From positions 16,936,865 to 17,000,864 of the forward strand of contig NC_083599.1 in the NCBI RefSeq assembly GCF_020882245.1: a DNA stretch of 64,000 bases. The letters run 5' to 3'. Below, piece by piece: positions 12,748 through 25,655 of this stretch. The DNA comes from Rhopalosiphum padi (lineage: Eukaryota > Arthropoda > Insecta > Hemiptera > Aphididae). The position numbers were made by a program, and so were the translations under genes. The notes beneath the pieces were generated by a model. It ran no database searches and was not told where the DNA came from. It worked only from the letters and a program-made list of their open reading frames with translations. How positions within the stretch are numbered: position 1 is the stretch's first letter; the number at the start of each line of letters is the position of its first letter.

Positions 12748-14738
12748 GCGCCTAATGAACAACAGTGCATATTAACATGATGATTTATTTTTCTTTAAAC
12801 TAAATATTTTGTTATATAATTATTACATAGTTTAGTTTCTGTATACCAGTTAAGATAACGTAATAAAATTAAAATATTTAATAGTAAGAATTATTTGTTT
12901 GCGCGCACGGGAATATTCAAAATAAATAGGTGAGCATAAAGAGATCAAAATATCCTTCACCATTTTATGTCAAGTTAAGCCATGATACTACTGCATAATA
13001 CTAATGCATGTTATTTTTCGCTCAACTCCCCCTCGAAATAACTGTATACATGTTCCACGTAAACATGACTTTTGTGTTAATAAACTGAACAATGACTTAT
13101 TATTTTTCCTTCAATTATATACGTTGGTCGTCATGTTTAGAGTCCTCCAACCAGAACAATAATAATTGAAAAAAACATTGGTTTTGTAGAAGATAATATT
13201 ATTAGGAAAAATCGTATTGTTCAATACTTCATTTATTTGTTTTGTCGAATATACTACTAATATAGGTATATTCGATCCATAGTGATCTTTTATAAAATAA
13301 ATGAAAAAAATCCACAGATTTTATGATGGTTATAAACATAACAACTTATAATATTACAATGTATACGTAGTTGGAATGTGTATGTATGTTGGGAAAATAT
13401 ATTTTCATTTTCCGTTGTTGGAAAGGTGTGAGAAAATATTGTACCTTTATGCTCATTAATGGTACAATAAATCAACAATAAATTAGTATAATATGGTTAA
13501 TTATGTAACAGTGGTAATTAATACTGATATTATAATTTTTCCTAGATTATAATTAGCTGTACTCAAAATACTCAAAAACTAACGAGTATTTTATAATTCT
13601 GATAAATCTAGAACACCATACTAGATTAAAGCTGCGCAAGATAACTCAGATTTTAAACTCGATAATTTGAGTTATTGATGTTATTGTATAGATAAATTTT
13701 AGAAACGTTGAAAGTTGAAAGTTACATTTCTATTTTAAAATTTTTAATTGAACATTTACAATCCATGCCAAAGCATAATAAGCAGATTTGATAAAAGTAT
13801 ATATATGAAAACAAAAATATACATTAACATTCCTTAAAAATAAATAATAATACATTCTTATAAAAGTAATTAATGAAAAACATAACAGAAAATTAAGCCA
13901 TTCAGTGACAGAAACATTGACAGAATTAATTATTTATTTAGGTCAATTTTAGGTAAGTAAATTAATCAAGAAATCACTGCTCCAATATTTCTTTAAACTT
14001 TAAACTGAGTTATCTTGTAATATTATTGTTATAAAAAATTGCATTAATATGTTATGTAAGTTATTTTGATACCTATTAAAATCCAGAAATAGTACATTAA
14101 AATGTTCAGAAATAGAATGTAATATTTACAAATTTACAATACTAAATGTTAAGTAATAAATATTAAATATTTTAAACTAACAATAGAAAAATAACTATAC
14201 ATAACTATATTTTAAATATATATGTTTTATAATAGGTATAAACAAAAAAAAAATTTGATGTGACTATAAAATGAATTAACTGATTAGTACCTGTATGGCT
14301 GTATAGAAAAGAAAATGGAATTTAGAAGCCACTTTGAACAAAAAGTACTTGTTATTTTATAATTCAGTTAAAAGTAACTTTAACTTTTTAACTTGTTAAT
14401 GTCCAGCATTACCTACCACTATATATTATGCATTTGTGCCATCATGTGGAATGTTTTTCTACTTTCTAATTATTTGTTCTAATCAATATTTATCATGTTT
14501 AGATAAAATGTTTGGATATACAAATCTTTAAAGTGTTAAAAAATCGTTATGAAATATTATTACTAGATCACTCAATACATAACGTATACAACAACTTAAT
14601 CTACAAAATAATGATTGTTAATTTATAACCATTTTTTTTAAACAAAAAATAATCATGAAATTTTAAAATAAACTTAAAAAAGAGCTTAATTTTTTTTTTA
14701 ATTCGAATATGTCATGTGCCTTAATTATTGTTTTAATA

Positions 14739-14740
14739 CA

Positions 14741-14766
<26 letters not shown>
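14739..14766. repeat. (AT)n microsatellite
   Basis: Alternating AT run of about 14 units, read directly. Confidence 0.9.
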
Positions 14767-14771
<5 letters not shown>

Positions 14772-16372
14772 AAAACATTTTAACTGGATAATGAAGGTCC
14801 CTAAATCCTCGTTTCATGCATCACTTTCAACCGTCATTCAATTATACAAGATTCACGTTGGTTTTATTTTTAATACTGTTGTAAGTTACAACTGTAATAC
14901 TTTTGGTGAAATTCTCTTTAACAGATATTTGCTGTCTTTACTCATTAAATTTGTTTGACGCTTTGATATTTTTTCATGCAAAATAATTTTAAACCCAACT
15001 ATTAACTAGTTAATTTTTGTTATTGCTCCTAAATAATTGTAAAAATGAAGAAAGTAGAGAATAAAACCATGTTATACAGTGCCGCAACTTGTTTTGTGAT
15101 GGGACGTTGTGAGAACAACTATTATTAAGTTGTGCCTAAAATAAAGATACGATTTCTTAAATAATTCATACATTTATATTTAAAAATATAAAATACTATG
15201 TAATTGATGTTAATAAACATGAGTATATTTGAACTACCTAGATACACTAGATAGTATACTATGTGTATATAATTTTGAAATTATGTGAATATTTTTGTAT
15301 ATTTTACGATTTGTATTTGTATCTCGACTTTATAATAAAAAAACTGATAAACAAATTATTATTTTTATTAATATAATCTTTTATAGATAATAAATATAAA
15401 AACATCAAATTATAGTTATAGGTACCAAATAAATAATAACGTTTAATATTTATATTAGGTAATAAATATAAGATTTAGCTTCTATTTTTGGAAGGTTAAC
15501 ATTCCAAGAGTTTTTAAAAATAATTGGAAAAAAAACAAAAGAAAAGCGAGAATTGATACGTAAAACCAGATTTTGAACAAATCAATTATTTTATTTATGG
15601 CGTAAATTAAAAATAAATAACCTTAAATACTTTAAATTTTTAACAAAATTTGTATATTCTACTTATGGTATAATTTTCAAAATATTTTGACTCTTTTAGA
15701 GATATAAGTATACAAGATGATCCATAAAACATGTTCACTCCCTTTATCTTCTACAATGACACAGTTAATCTGGTTTTTTGAACTATTAATTATAATAAAA
15801 TTAAAGACCGTATTATTTTCTTTCATCTTTCTGTTTTTTAAAACCACGATACGACTTCTTATCAAACAATTTTCTTATAATGTTGTAATTACAAAAAACT
15901 CGTAGATACTTGAAATAATAATCACCAAATGTTTATAATACCATATTTTATGTTGGTACTTAGTTTAGAAATGTTAATAGGTAAAATAAAATTTAAATTA
16001 TAACAAAAATAAATAAAATATTTTTTCAAAAAATATCTTCGACTTTAATTTTTATTATCTCAATGGATACCGGGTCCCGAAAAACCAATTTTTAATCATT
16101 TTAGCACTATAAGTCTTACCTATAGCAGAGATGAACAACTTAATGTATGGCCAATTTTTTGAAAGTGAAAATCCAGCGAGTCAGAGAACATAGAAAGCAA
16201 AAAAAAAAGTCAGTAATATTTACAATTCGCCTTTATAGTTCAATACTAGATAAGAATTCATATATCTATGTTTTACAATAAAAATTATGTCGATTTTATA
16301 AATATAGTAAAAAAAATACAGAAAAATCTTAGCATTTTATATTTTTATTAAGTAATTTATAGTAGCACTGGC

Positions 16373-16420
16373 CACCGGGCTAGTTAAAAATGGTCCGTGG
16401 TTTCCCGTTCCCCCCCCCTG
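16373..16420. mobile_element. Possible short hAT-type terminus
   Basis: A GC-rich island 'actggccaccgggctag...cccccccctg' sits in AT-rich DNA, flanked by 'tttatagt' on the left and 'ttatatag' on the right. A CCCCTG-type end next to an 8-bp near-duplication is compatible with a tiny hAT-derived fragment. There is no clear inverted partner, so this is weak. Confidence 0.25.
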
Positions 16421-18150
16421 TTATATAGTATAACTTATGGTACCTCTAAAGGCACTATATAAATTATTATAGCGTTAAAAGCGTTCAATGAATGCAATTA
16501 AAAAAAAAAAATTAGTAATTAATAATATGACTCTGATAACTCATTACGGTATATATTGACATAATATATTTCTGATTTGTTAACAAGTAGTGGCAGAGAT
16601 TTCATCATCTTTTACCCATATATTGTTAGGTAACTGAAATATTTTAGTCTCCTCTCAACCTCACTGGAGCCATACTGGCTACGATAGTTGCCGCATTGGT
16701 GTTGGACACATGCTGTTATAAATATAGTTTTGAACGTTTCTTTTTGTTTTATACAAATAATAGTATTGCCATGAAAGTTTTCCGTTTTTTATATTATATA
16801 ATGTACATAATATATACATATATATATATATATATATGTTTAGGTATTGTGTATATTTTTTTTTTAATATTAATGGCCTTGTTCGAAGTTGGAAACTTTT
16901 TTCTGAGTATACAATTGGGTCAGCGTAAAGTATCACGTCAAAGGAACCGACCGCATGAGAACGGTACACATCAAAGCCTTTCATTACTCTTCACTTTACC
17001 CAATTATTATACATACATATATACACTATGTGCACGCAGGTAAATTTTATATATAAAACATATACTATATACTATATAATATCTTATGAGATTTTTGTAT
17101 TCAAATTGTTTACTGTGGTGAAGACGTTATTGATTTCGTGTTCATTGTTCTTGTACCAAGTATAGAAATTATACACACTCAAGAATGTGTTAAGTAGGTT
17201 CTGAATTTTTTTTTTAAAGTAGTTTATTTTCACTTAATACATCCGCTTTATTTTCTATTACATTTGCAGCTATAACGATTCGTTGATTCGAATTTTTTGT
17301 ATACGAAATGTTTTTAACAATAACGTATTTTATTGAAACTTGTAAAAAAAAAGATAATTTTGTTAAGTGTACCTTTTGTTTTGTTTGTATACTTATATAT
17401 TTATAGCGTAAGATAAACAAGAGCATTTCATCGAAAATGTATTACATTTTATGTAACTAAAATAGTTTCAATTTCGTTAATAACTGACAATTCAGCTAAA
17501 ACTGTAATATTATAATGGTTCTTGTATCCTCTATATTCGAATTTAATGAAAACGATATTAAATACTCTGCATAGTTTAAAAACATCGCAGACTAGAGTAA
17601 TTGCAGATTAAAATTAACTCGTTAAATTTTACAGTTGGAAAAATCTTTATTAGTTTATTTAATTAATCAAAATAGTTTTGTTTATTATAAATAAAAAGTA
17701 ATTTCTCTGTATTTTATGGTACCTACTATAAATCCAACAAATAAATACATTTTTAAATTTTTAACCAGCAATTATTCCTAGATTGTACACAAAATAATTT
17801 CCGATGATGTACGTATGTTAATTTTTATTGTAAATATAAATTGTTATTACTTAAATATTCTTAAATAAATTAGTACGATTCAGCTGTGTGCAAGCTAAAA
17901 AAATATGGAATTAAATTGATAAAATCATGTTCGAAGTTTAGTCTTTATTGAGCCACTGGCATCATCATTTTTAATCAACTTAGTAAATAACCTTTTTATA
18001 ACTTTTAAGTAGACTATTTTTGATAACTTTTGTTCTTATCTGTTTAAATGGATAAATGTAATACTGTTTTGAATATGCTGTACACCTACTAAGATTCTTC
18101 AAGTTACTTGTTTTGGAAACTAATATAATTTATAAGTTATAATACAAATT

Positions 18151-18314
18151 CAGTGGTACCTCTAAATACCGGACACCTTCAGTCGCTGAAATTTTGTCTG
18201 CTATTTGGAGGTGTCCGGTATTCAGAGGTTTTCCTATAGAATAGTAGTGAAAATGTCCCCGTTCCTCAAAAAATATCTGCTGTTTAGAGGTGTCCGTTAA
18301 GGGAGGTTTCACTG
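18151..18314. mobile_element. pogo/Tigger-like MITE
   Basis: The left end 'cagtggtacctctaaatacc' and the right end 'gagggaggtttcactg'-like sequence (18299-18314) are inverted copies of the CAGTG...ACCTC type typical of pogo/Tigger elements. The right end is followed by TA, the expected target site. Internal repeats of 'gaggtgtccg' occur near 18210 and 18278. The 60-residue minus-strand frame inside it is not a gene. Confidence 0.7.
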
Positions 18315-19114
18315 TATATATTAATTATTATTAAAATTCTAACTATACATTGACTGTCAAAAAGCAGTTGCTAGGCAAGTATAAATATAGCCGCATTCAG
18401 TGTAAACTTTTATTTACTTAAATAATTATAGTATTATTACTACTACAAGTTTCAATTTACGCATATAATAATATTAATATACCATAGATTCTGATAGAAT
18501 TAGTTACATTAAGTATATGATAAAAAATAACGTATTAATAACATTATTGTAATTATTTGTACTCAAAAATACTTCATTTTCCTTGACTATAGCGTACAAC
18601 ACGATCTCTTTATCATGCAAATATGACGAAAAGAGGTTTTTTTGATTTAAATTTATATTTTGGTTAATTCTGGCGTGTAATTTAATCATTATTAATACAA
18701 AATTACGTGCTTACAAACAAAAAACTTCACAAAAAACTTAGTCATGAGAGCAATTTTTATCGAATCTATTTGCATTTTAAATATCATTTAGATTTGGCCT
18801 AAATTTAAACACATATTTTCTCGTATACTCTAATTTTTTTTTTTTTATTTTAATATTTATATTTGTTATTGTATCATTATAGGTACACGCTATATTTTAT
18901 AAATAACGCGTGTAATAATATTTGCTTACCGTCTCGTTTCAAAAACATATAATAACTCGATACTTTACCTCTGACGTAAATACGCAATATATTTGTTGTA
19001 CACAAATATACAGGATAGGTGTAGGTATATGATGATATATCATTTTGTTTAAAAAGAAACTGAGAAAGTCGCACTGCTGCATAGTACGTGTCGAATTTTA
19101 CTAGCTATTGAGTA

Positions 19115-19192
19115 GGTCACTGTAATGGATGTGTTAAATTTGAATTCGATGATAAATCATTGTATACGAAAAACGATTCTGAACTGAGGCGG
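19115..19192 (-). repeat. Dispersed-repeat conserved box, copy 2 (inverted)
   Basis: 'ggtcactgtaatggatgtg', 'ttaaatttgaattc', 'attgtatacgaaaaacgattctgaactga' and 'cggtcg' follow one another. Their reverse complement matches the boxes at 12656, 47189 and 63663 block by block. Similar AT-rich sequence continues to about 19950, so the insertion is probably ~0.8 kb. Confidence 0.7.
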
Positions 19193-19969
19193 TCGATTGC
19201 CATCTAATATTTATAGGTATATAATAATATTTTATAAATAGGTATTATATAATACCTAATAAGATTCGACTAATTTTCTTTTAGATAGTAACAAATAACA
19301 AATAACAAATAACAATTAAAATATTATTTCATGCAATAAATATTAGATGTTTTTAACATATAAATCAATATTAACATAATACGGTGAATGGTGTGAATAG
19401 GTTTGAGGATAAGTAGCTTAGATTATTCAAAATATTTTGAATTTTAATGTGTATGGTAAAGAATAAAATACGTAGTAAAGAAAAGTTTTAAGTCAATATA
19501 AATAATATTTTTTTAATCACAACAAAATAATTAAAATCTTTATTTTTTGTTTCAAGTTTTAAAGATAAAATTTCGTACAAATTTGAACTTCAAACGCTTA
19601 TATAAATTACGAAAATATATATTCTACATTTTTAAATTACTATAAGTATAACTTATAAGAAACCTTCATTTAAATTTCTATCTTATTTAAAAAACTATAA
19701 AAAGTTTTATCAACATTTACAAAAAAAAAAAAACTAAAAAAAATTTAAATGCATGTAAATAGCTTAAAATGAGTATGAATATTTTGAAAATTATAAATTT
19801 CGTTTGTAAGATGTAATCTAATAAGAAATTAAGTGGATTAATTTTCTCAAAAACGGGTTTTACGTAACAATTTACAAAACCCTCCCTTTACATATACAAA
19901 CTATATTCAATTTTCCACCAGAAACCAACTTCAAAAATAAAGATTGTAAATCTTGAAAGTATTTATAAC

Positions 19970-20400
19970 CAGGGGCGTCATTTCAGGATTTTTCGGGTGT
20001 GCAAGGTATCAAACAGGCCATTTTGAAATTTCACTAGACCATATAAAAATAGATATACGTATATTATATATGTACATGATTCTGCTTTCAGTTATTTCCA
20101 TTCACCATGGACCGGAATCATTGCATCAACATAAATAGTAAAAATCAATTTAAAAACTAAAATATATTAAAATTGATAGCTTTGTTTATAACAAATATAA
20201 TTTAAAGTTGTAATCATGGTTGACAGTATACCACTATAGATAAATGCCAATATGAAAATTAAAATACAATTTAATTTTAATCATATTAATAATCGTGCGT
20301 GATTTCATCTAGGCGAAAGCCAATTGGATCTATTTTAAGAATAAGGGATGCAATTGCACACCCGATCGGGGGGATATGGACCCCCCAAATGACGCCCCTG
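19970..20400. mobile_element. hAT-like non-autonomous element, 431 bp
   Basis: Perfect terminal inverted repeats 'caggggcgtcattt' at 19970 and 'aaatgacgcccctg' ending at 20400. The flanking octamers 'tttataac' and 'cttatatt' match partly, as expected for a decayed 8-bp hAT duplication. The interior has only short open frames, so it has no transposase. Confidence 0.8.
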
Positions 20401-22743
20401 CTTATATTCAAAAGCTGATAACAGACACAAATAATAATTAATCAAAAAATATACAACATTGTAAAATCAGTCCGTCCATCAAACCTCTCAAAGTATAAAT
20501 ATGTACATCTAATAAACTCCAAACTCGTTTAGATATGATAATATACTCTCGATCCAATAATAAAACAACTATCAACTAGACTTTGTTTTCCGTCTAAAAT
20601 ATAATATTCAATGTACCAACGAAGAATATATTATAGCAATATTAAAGTGTGTGTTTTCATTAAAACTATGTCGTATGTCTTCTCCGTATAGATGATTGTA
20701 TGACACTCAAAATTAGTATTCAATAGACATCTGTTGATTTTCCATTTTACGGTCATTTTGAAAAAAAAATGTTCGCAATACAAGCTCTTTAAGTAGTAAA
20801 AGTAATTCTGTTGGTTGATTAATGCGTGTCAAATGACAAAAAAGTTTATTCTGTTGCTGACCCACTTGGTTCTTTACACAGAGTTTTCATTATATCTCTG
20901 AAAAAACACGTCGTCGTATGTCCGGGTCTTTACGCTCTGCCTTTTTAATTTACATTGGAAATTAAATTTGTTTTAAACAAAACTTCTTTTTTTTCTCCAA
21001 AGAATGAGCTGACTGGAATGCACACTCATTATTTTCATGATAAAAGTGAAAGGGTGAACAATGAATTCATCTAGTGTCTCCACCGGCATTTGCCACTAAT
21101 TACACCATTATACTTCTAGGAGTATTTAAGGTAGTCGACCTTTCCAAAAGATATTGGTAAAGTTTTGTCGTGTTTTAACGAAAAAGTTGCTTGTTCGATT
21201 TTGTAATATAAAAACTAAACAAAATCATGTAAGAATATTAATCTATATGAATATCATAGATAGCACAGACTCGTTTTTTGTTTAGAACTTTGATGAAACG
21301 AATTATTATTTTACAATTACCAAACAATTAGGTAGATTAGGTAGATTATAATATAATATACATTATTAGTGATGTATATTTTTTTTCTAAAGGACGAACA
21401 TATTCCAGTCTTTCATTTTTTTTAATAGTGATAATTATATAGTCAACCGAGTGATGCATAAATTATTTTAATAAAATTAACACTTAAACGCAATAATTAT
21501 ATTTAACACAGCATCTTATTAAATAAAAAAGTCACTTCTTTAATGGAATTTTATTTTTTGCTCTAAGTTGTTAAGGAATTTCTTTATTATAATAAACAAT
21601 TGAATGATTACAACATTGAATTATAATTATAATTTTTCGTTTTTGAACTATATTTTAAAAATAAAATGAAAATATCAAAACTTATAAATTTGGTGATCTC
21701 ATTGAGTCATTAGTAAATATTTAAGTTGTATTAGTATTACTATGTATTAATAATAACTTGTTCAGTATAGGTAGATATTAGTTGCGTGCAGTATTATTAG
21801 TGGTTTTCGATTGAATATTAACTAGCTATATTAGCTATAACTTATATTATGAATATTATATAATAGTTGTTAAATATTGATTTTGTTAAGTTTTTTGAGA
21901 AAATTCAAATTACCATCAAAGATATTTTTAATTGTTTATTGAACATATTAAAATTATTACTTTCTTCGTTTTTAAAATAATATTTTATAGACATTTATCA
22001 TTTCACATCAAAAGTTAATAGACTAATTAAATATATAACAAATAACATAAAGATAGATACATCTAGTTTATAGTTTAATTAATAGCTGAAAATATAACAA
22101 TTAGCAGGAAATATTGTATTAAAAAACATACTAGTAAAGCGTTCACCATTTCTTATAAGAAAAAAAAATGACACAGAAAAATATTTTATACGAACGCAAG
22201 TGTACTATTATTTCGAAGTTCTTAGTTAAAACATTTTCCAGGAAAATTATTTCATTTTTTACTCAATGATTTCTGTACATGAATGTTATTTTTAGTGACA
22301 TCTTTAGTATCATTTATACTGAGCTAGTTCAACCAAAAGAAAAAAATAATTTATTTGGAGAATATAACTTAATGAAGTTTTTAAAAAGTCTCAACAATTT
22401 GAATCATGCTTATTTATTAGTGATGAAATATTTATAAACTATTAAGTTATTTTATTTTATTATATTTTTTTTAATACAACTAATTATTATATTCGTTATA
22501 AAAGTAAAATCTATTACTCTAACTAATTTTGAAATTCTATATTTTTACATTAAACGTCAAAAGAATCATATCAAGAAAAAAATTGTTTAATAAAAAGTGT
22601 GATATTTATATATATAATGGTTACATTTTGATACCACAACTATAACTTACTACTTTAAAATATAAATTTATAATTGTACACACTTTTATTGTTTTATTGT
22701 GAAAATATTAATTTTTGTTTTTTATTTGTATTTTTTTTTTCAG

Positions 22744-22826
22744 AAAATGCTGCATGGTCAAGAAAATTATCTCAAACTCTAAAATTTACAACTATCGTAT
22801 GGTTATTTATTGTCATTTCATACTGA
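22744..22826 (+). CDS. Terminal exon encoding a GPI-anchor-like C-terminus
   Basis: A long pyrimidine tract with acceptor 'tttttttttcag' precedes an open segment that, in the frame set by the micro-exon at 3226, reads NAAWSRKLSQTL, then KFTTIVWLFIVISY, then stop TGA at 22824-22826. Small residues (SAENAA), a short polar spacer and a terminal hydrophobic stretch with no tail after it fit a GPI-attachment signal; a C-terminal membrane anchor is the alternative. Phase-1 introns and long introns are usual in immunoglobulin-superfamily surface proteins of insects (dpr/DIP, lachesin types), and Ly6-type proteins are also GPI-anchored. The family cannot be decided without the missing upstream exons. 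The other two frames of this exon give shorter, non-hydrophobic products. Confidence 0.5.
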
Positions 22827-23783
22827 AGAAATCCATAAGCATATCACTATTATTTAGTATTCATTGATTTTCATGAGAGTCACAACAATTATTAATTACA
22901 GTCCCATCTAAATAATTATTATCCAGAAATTTTACATTACTTATAAATACATAAGACATACGTAACGACGTTGTTAAATTATGTACGCGTAATATGACGA
23001 ACTACTTTAATTATTTACAGATTATACGTGCAAAAAATTCAAGTTTGTACTTATTTAGATAATAAATTATTTTTAAAGAATTATACTTTAACAAAATAAA
23101 TTCAATGAAACCAATTTTAAGTTAAGGCAGATTCAAATGTTGTAATCACTATATTGAAAATGAAACTTGATTGATATTTTTTTTATGTTCATATACAACA
23201 AGGCGGTAATAAATAATTAACTTATTACAGTACAATGGAATTTTACGTTTATACGCACATTTTATATTCGATTCCATAGAAGTTTTGAATTAATTTAATT
23301 ATATAACTACTTTTAATGATAAATAAGATACATTTTTTCGTAGTAATAATTTTGTCAATATGTAATTTTAACAGTATTAATTTTTTTTTTTAATTCGATT
23401 AAGTTTACATTTAAAGGATTCATTATTATTCGCTGAACTGTATTTTTTATTTTTTTGTAATTTACTAGAAGGAAATCGTTTTAAGTTAAATATTTAATAC
23501 TTAAGTTAAGTTAGTCCAAAATATTTGAAAAAAAAATCAAAATAAAGATAATAATATTATGCCTTTATTATTGTTAAACTAAAAACCAAAATTTAATACA
23601 TTTAACCTCTACTTAATGTGAACTACCTATACCTTTTATGTAGATAATATAGTAAAAATAAATACAATTATAAACACCTTATAAATTCATATGTATTATA
23701 AAGGTGTAGATTAAGAACCACGACTGTTTTAGTTATTTATTTACCATTGCATTAATAATGTGGTAATTTATGGCTTCGCTTTT

Positions 23784-23831
23784 TCTTCAGGTGTAGTGTG
23801 TGTATTTTGTTTTAGTATACACACCTGAAGA
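23784..23831. other. Short inverted repeat / hairpin
   Basis: 'tcttcaggtgt' at 23784 and 'acacctgaaga' ending at 23831 are a perfect 11-bp inverted pair around a 26-base centre that can pair partly further (GTGTGTA with TATACAC). Any RNA made here could fold, but nothing shows that it is transcribed. Confidence 0.6.
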
Positions 23832-24271
23832 GCACGAGTGCACATGCATATTTTATGCGTACGATATCACCAGGTTTTAATGATCAAGATTTATGTGATG
23901 AAAGGTTTTTAAAAATCTGTGAACTACTAAATCAAAACTTAATAGAACAGGGGACGAGTTCAACTACGTGTTCATTTATTCGATTATATTATATAATTTA
24001 AATAGATGGGTATTATACATTAGACATAAACATAATATTAAGGTTTTTACATACTATAAAATATGTAACAATTAATAATATAACGTGACGATCATTTATC
24101 AATAATAATTGGAATTACACTGAAGTATGATTGTGTGTTGTAATCAAGTTTTGGAGAACAAAATTTGCTCAATCTTCAACTTTAAAAGATATCATGTAGG
24201 TGCCAAATTTGGTAGTTTTAAATATTAATAATAATAAAACATAAATTATCATTAAAAATAGATGTTAATCT

Positions 24272-24360
24272 GTCCGTTTATCGCTCAAAATCGTTTTTTT
24301 CGTGTACAATGGTCTACTACTGAATGTCTGAATTCTCATTTAACACGTCCGTTACGATGA
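24272..24360 (+). repeat. Dispersed-repeat conserved box, copy 3 (diverged)
   Basis: 'gtccgtttatcgctcaaaatcg', 'tttttcgtgtacaatgg', a shortened 'tgaattctcatttaac' and 'acgtccgttacgatga' align in order with the other boxes, with more differences. Confidence 0.55.
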
Positions 24361-25630
24361 ATTATCTGAAATGACGAATACACTCGAAATCTATTATACA
24401 GCAGGCGTGGAATCCCAGGTTTTTTAATCTTAAATTCCCAGAAACACAATATTTTTATCTGCATTAATCTATAATTTTAAACTAATGACTAATCAATTAT
24501 AATTGATATTTAATTTCGGTTTGGATGAATACATAGGATAATATAAAATATATCTTTTTAAAAATAGTGTGTACTAAATTCCTGTCACCATTATACTGTT
24601 CCAAACTGATAACGATTAAAATTAATAAGCCAGCAACAACATTATACATCAATATTTTTATTAAAAAAGTCTCCTTGAAAAATAGTGAAACGCAAGACGT
24701 GTATAATTGCCGTTAAGATATTAAAAAATCAGCAAAACTTGTCGATTTTACGTTGTAAATTAAAAAAATATTAAAACAGATTTTTCAACAGTTTTCATGA
24801 TACAAAAATAAAAAATAAATCTACATCACAAAATTGTAAGTTTTAATTGTTTCTGAAATAATCATAGCTATATCGTATATTATACGTATTATACATTTAT
24901 ATGTATATAAAGAGTGTGAATCACCGTATAACAAAATAACTTATGCATTGAAGTCGTACATAAATATGTGCATTAGAAGACAATAGTGATGAAATTAAGT
25001 CAACCCAACATCTCGTTATTTAAACGACTTATAATATTTTGCAAATAAATTGGTTCTAGAAAATAAAAAATTTAAAATAAATATTGAATGGAGTCGATCG
25101 GATGAGTTGGTGGCGCTAACCTAACTACATAATCGTCAGAAATACCTACATCATAATTTCAACAGCTTGAAAAACGTACATAGGTACTTACCTACCTATA
25201 TACCGAATGCGAATTGTACAATGTACAAGAAGTCAAAAAATATGAAAAATGTCTTTTCGATCTCATTACATTGGGACGTACACGCATACAAATTCAACGT
25301 AATAATACACCTATATAGGTACATTATATACACTAAATACACATATATATATACAGTATTATATTATACGCATCGACTTGCGCTTGTTATTTCAATGACT
25401 GTGCAAATATAATGCAAATATAAAATATATGTCATATATTATATTATAATGCACGTAGTTATTACTGCCGGTGGAGTATAATAATATCACATATTACTTT
25501 ACCGATTTTCGAATATATGGCTATTAAAAAATGCAGTTGCATATTATATCACGATATATCAAAGCATGAATCTGCAGCACCACCAAGAATGACGTTTAAC
25601 CGAGTGGTTTAAAATATATACTTTTATTAT

Positions 25631-25655
25631 AATATATATATATATATATATATAT
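25631..25655. repeat. (TA)n microsatellite
   Basis: Alternating TA run, read directly. Confidence 0.9.

Larger units (their letters stand above)
3250..22743 (+). other. Putative 19.5-kb intron with TE relics
   Basis: Bounded by donor 'gtaagt' at 3250 and acceptor 'tttttttttcag' ending at 22743. No other convincing exon was seen inside. It contains a hAT-like MITE (3565-3751), microsatellites (4061, 7327, 10244, 14739), a pogo/Tigger-like MITE (18151-18314), a dispersed-repeat copy (about 19100-19950), a hAT-like element (19970-20400) and a CpG-richer stretch (7260-10390). The remainder is AT-rich sequence with scattered stop codons in all frames. Confidence 0.45.

Noticed and set aside
18130..18312. 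60-codon minus-strand ORF
   Set aside because: It coincides with the pogo/Tigger-like MITE and has no transposase features.
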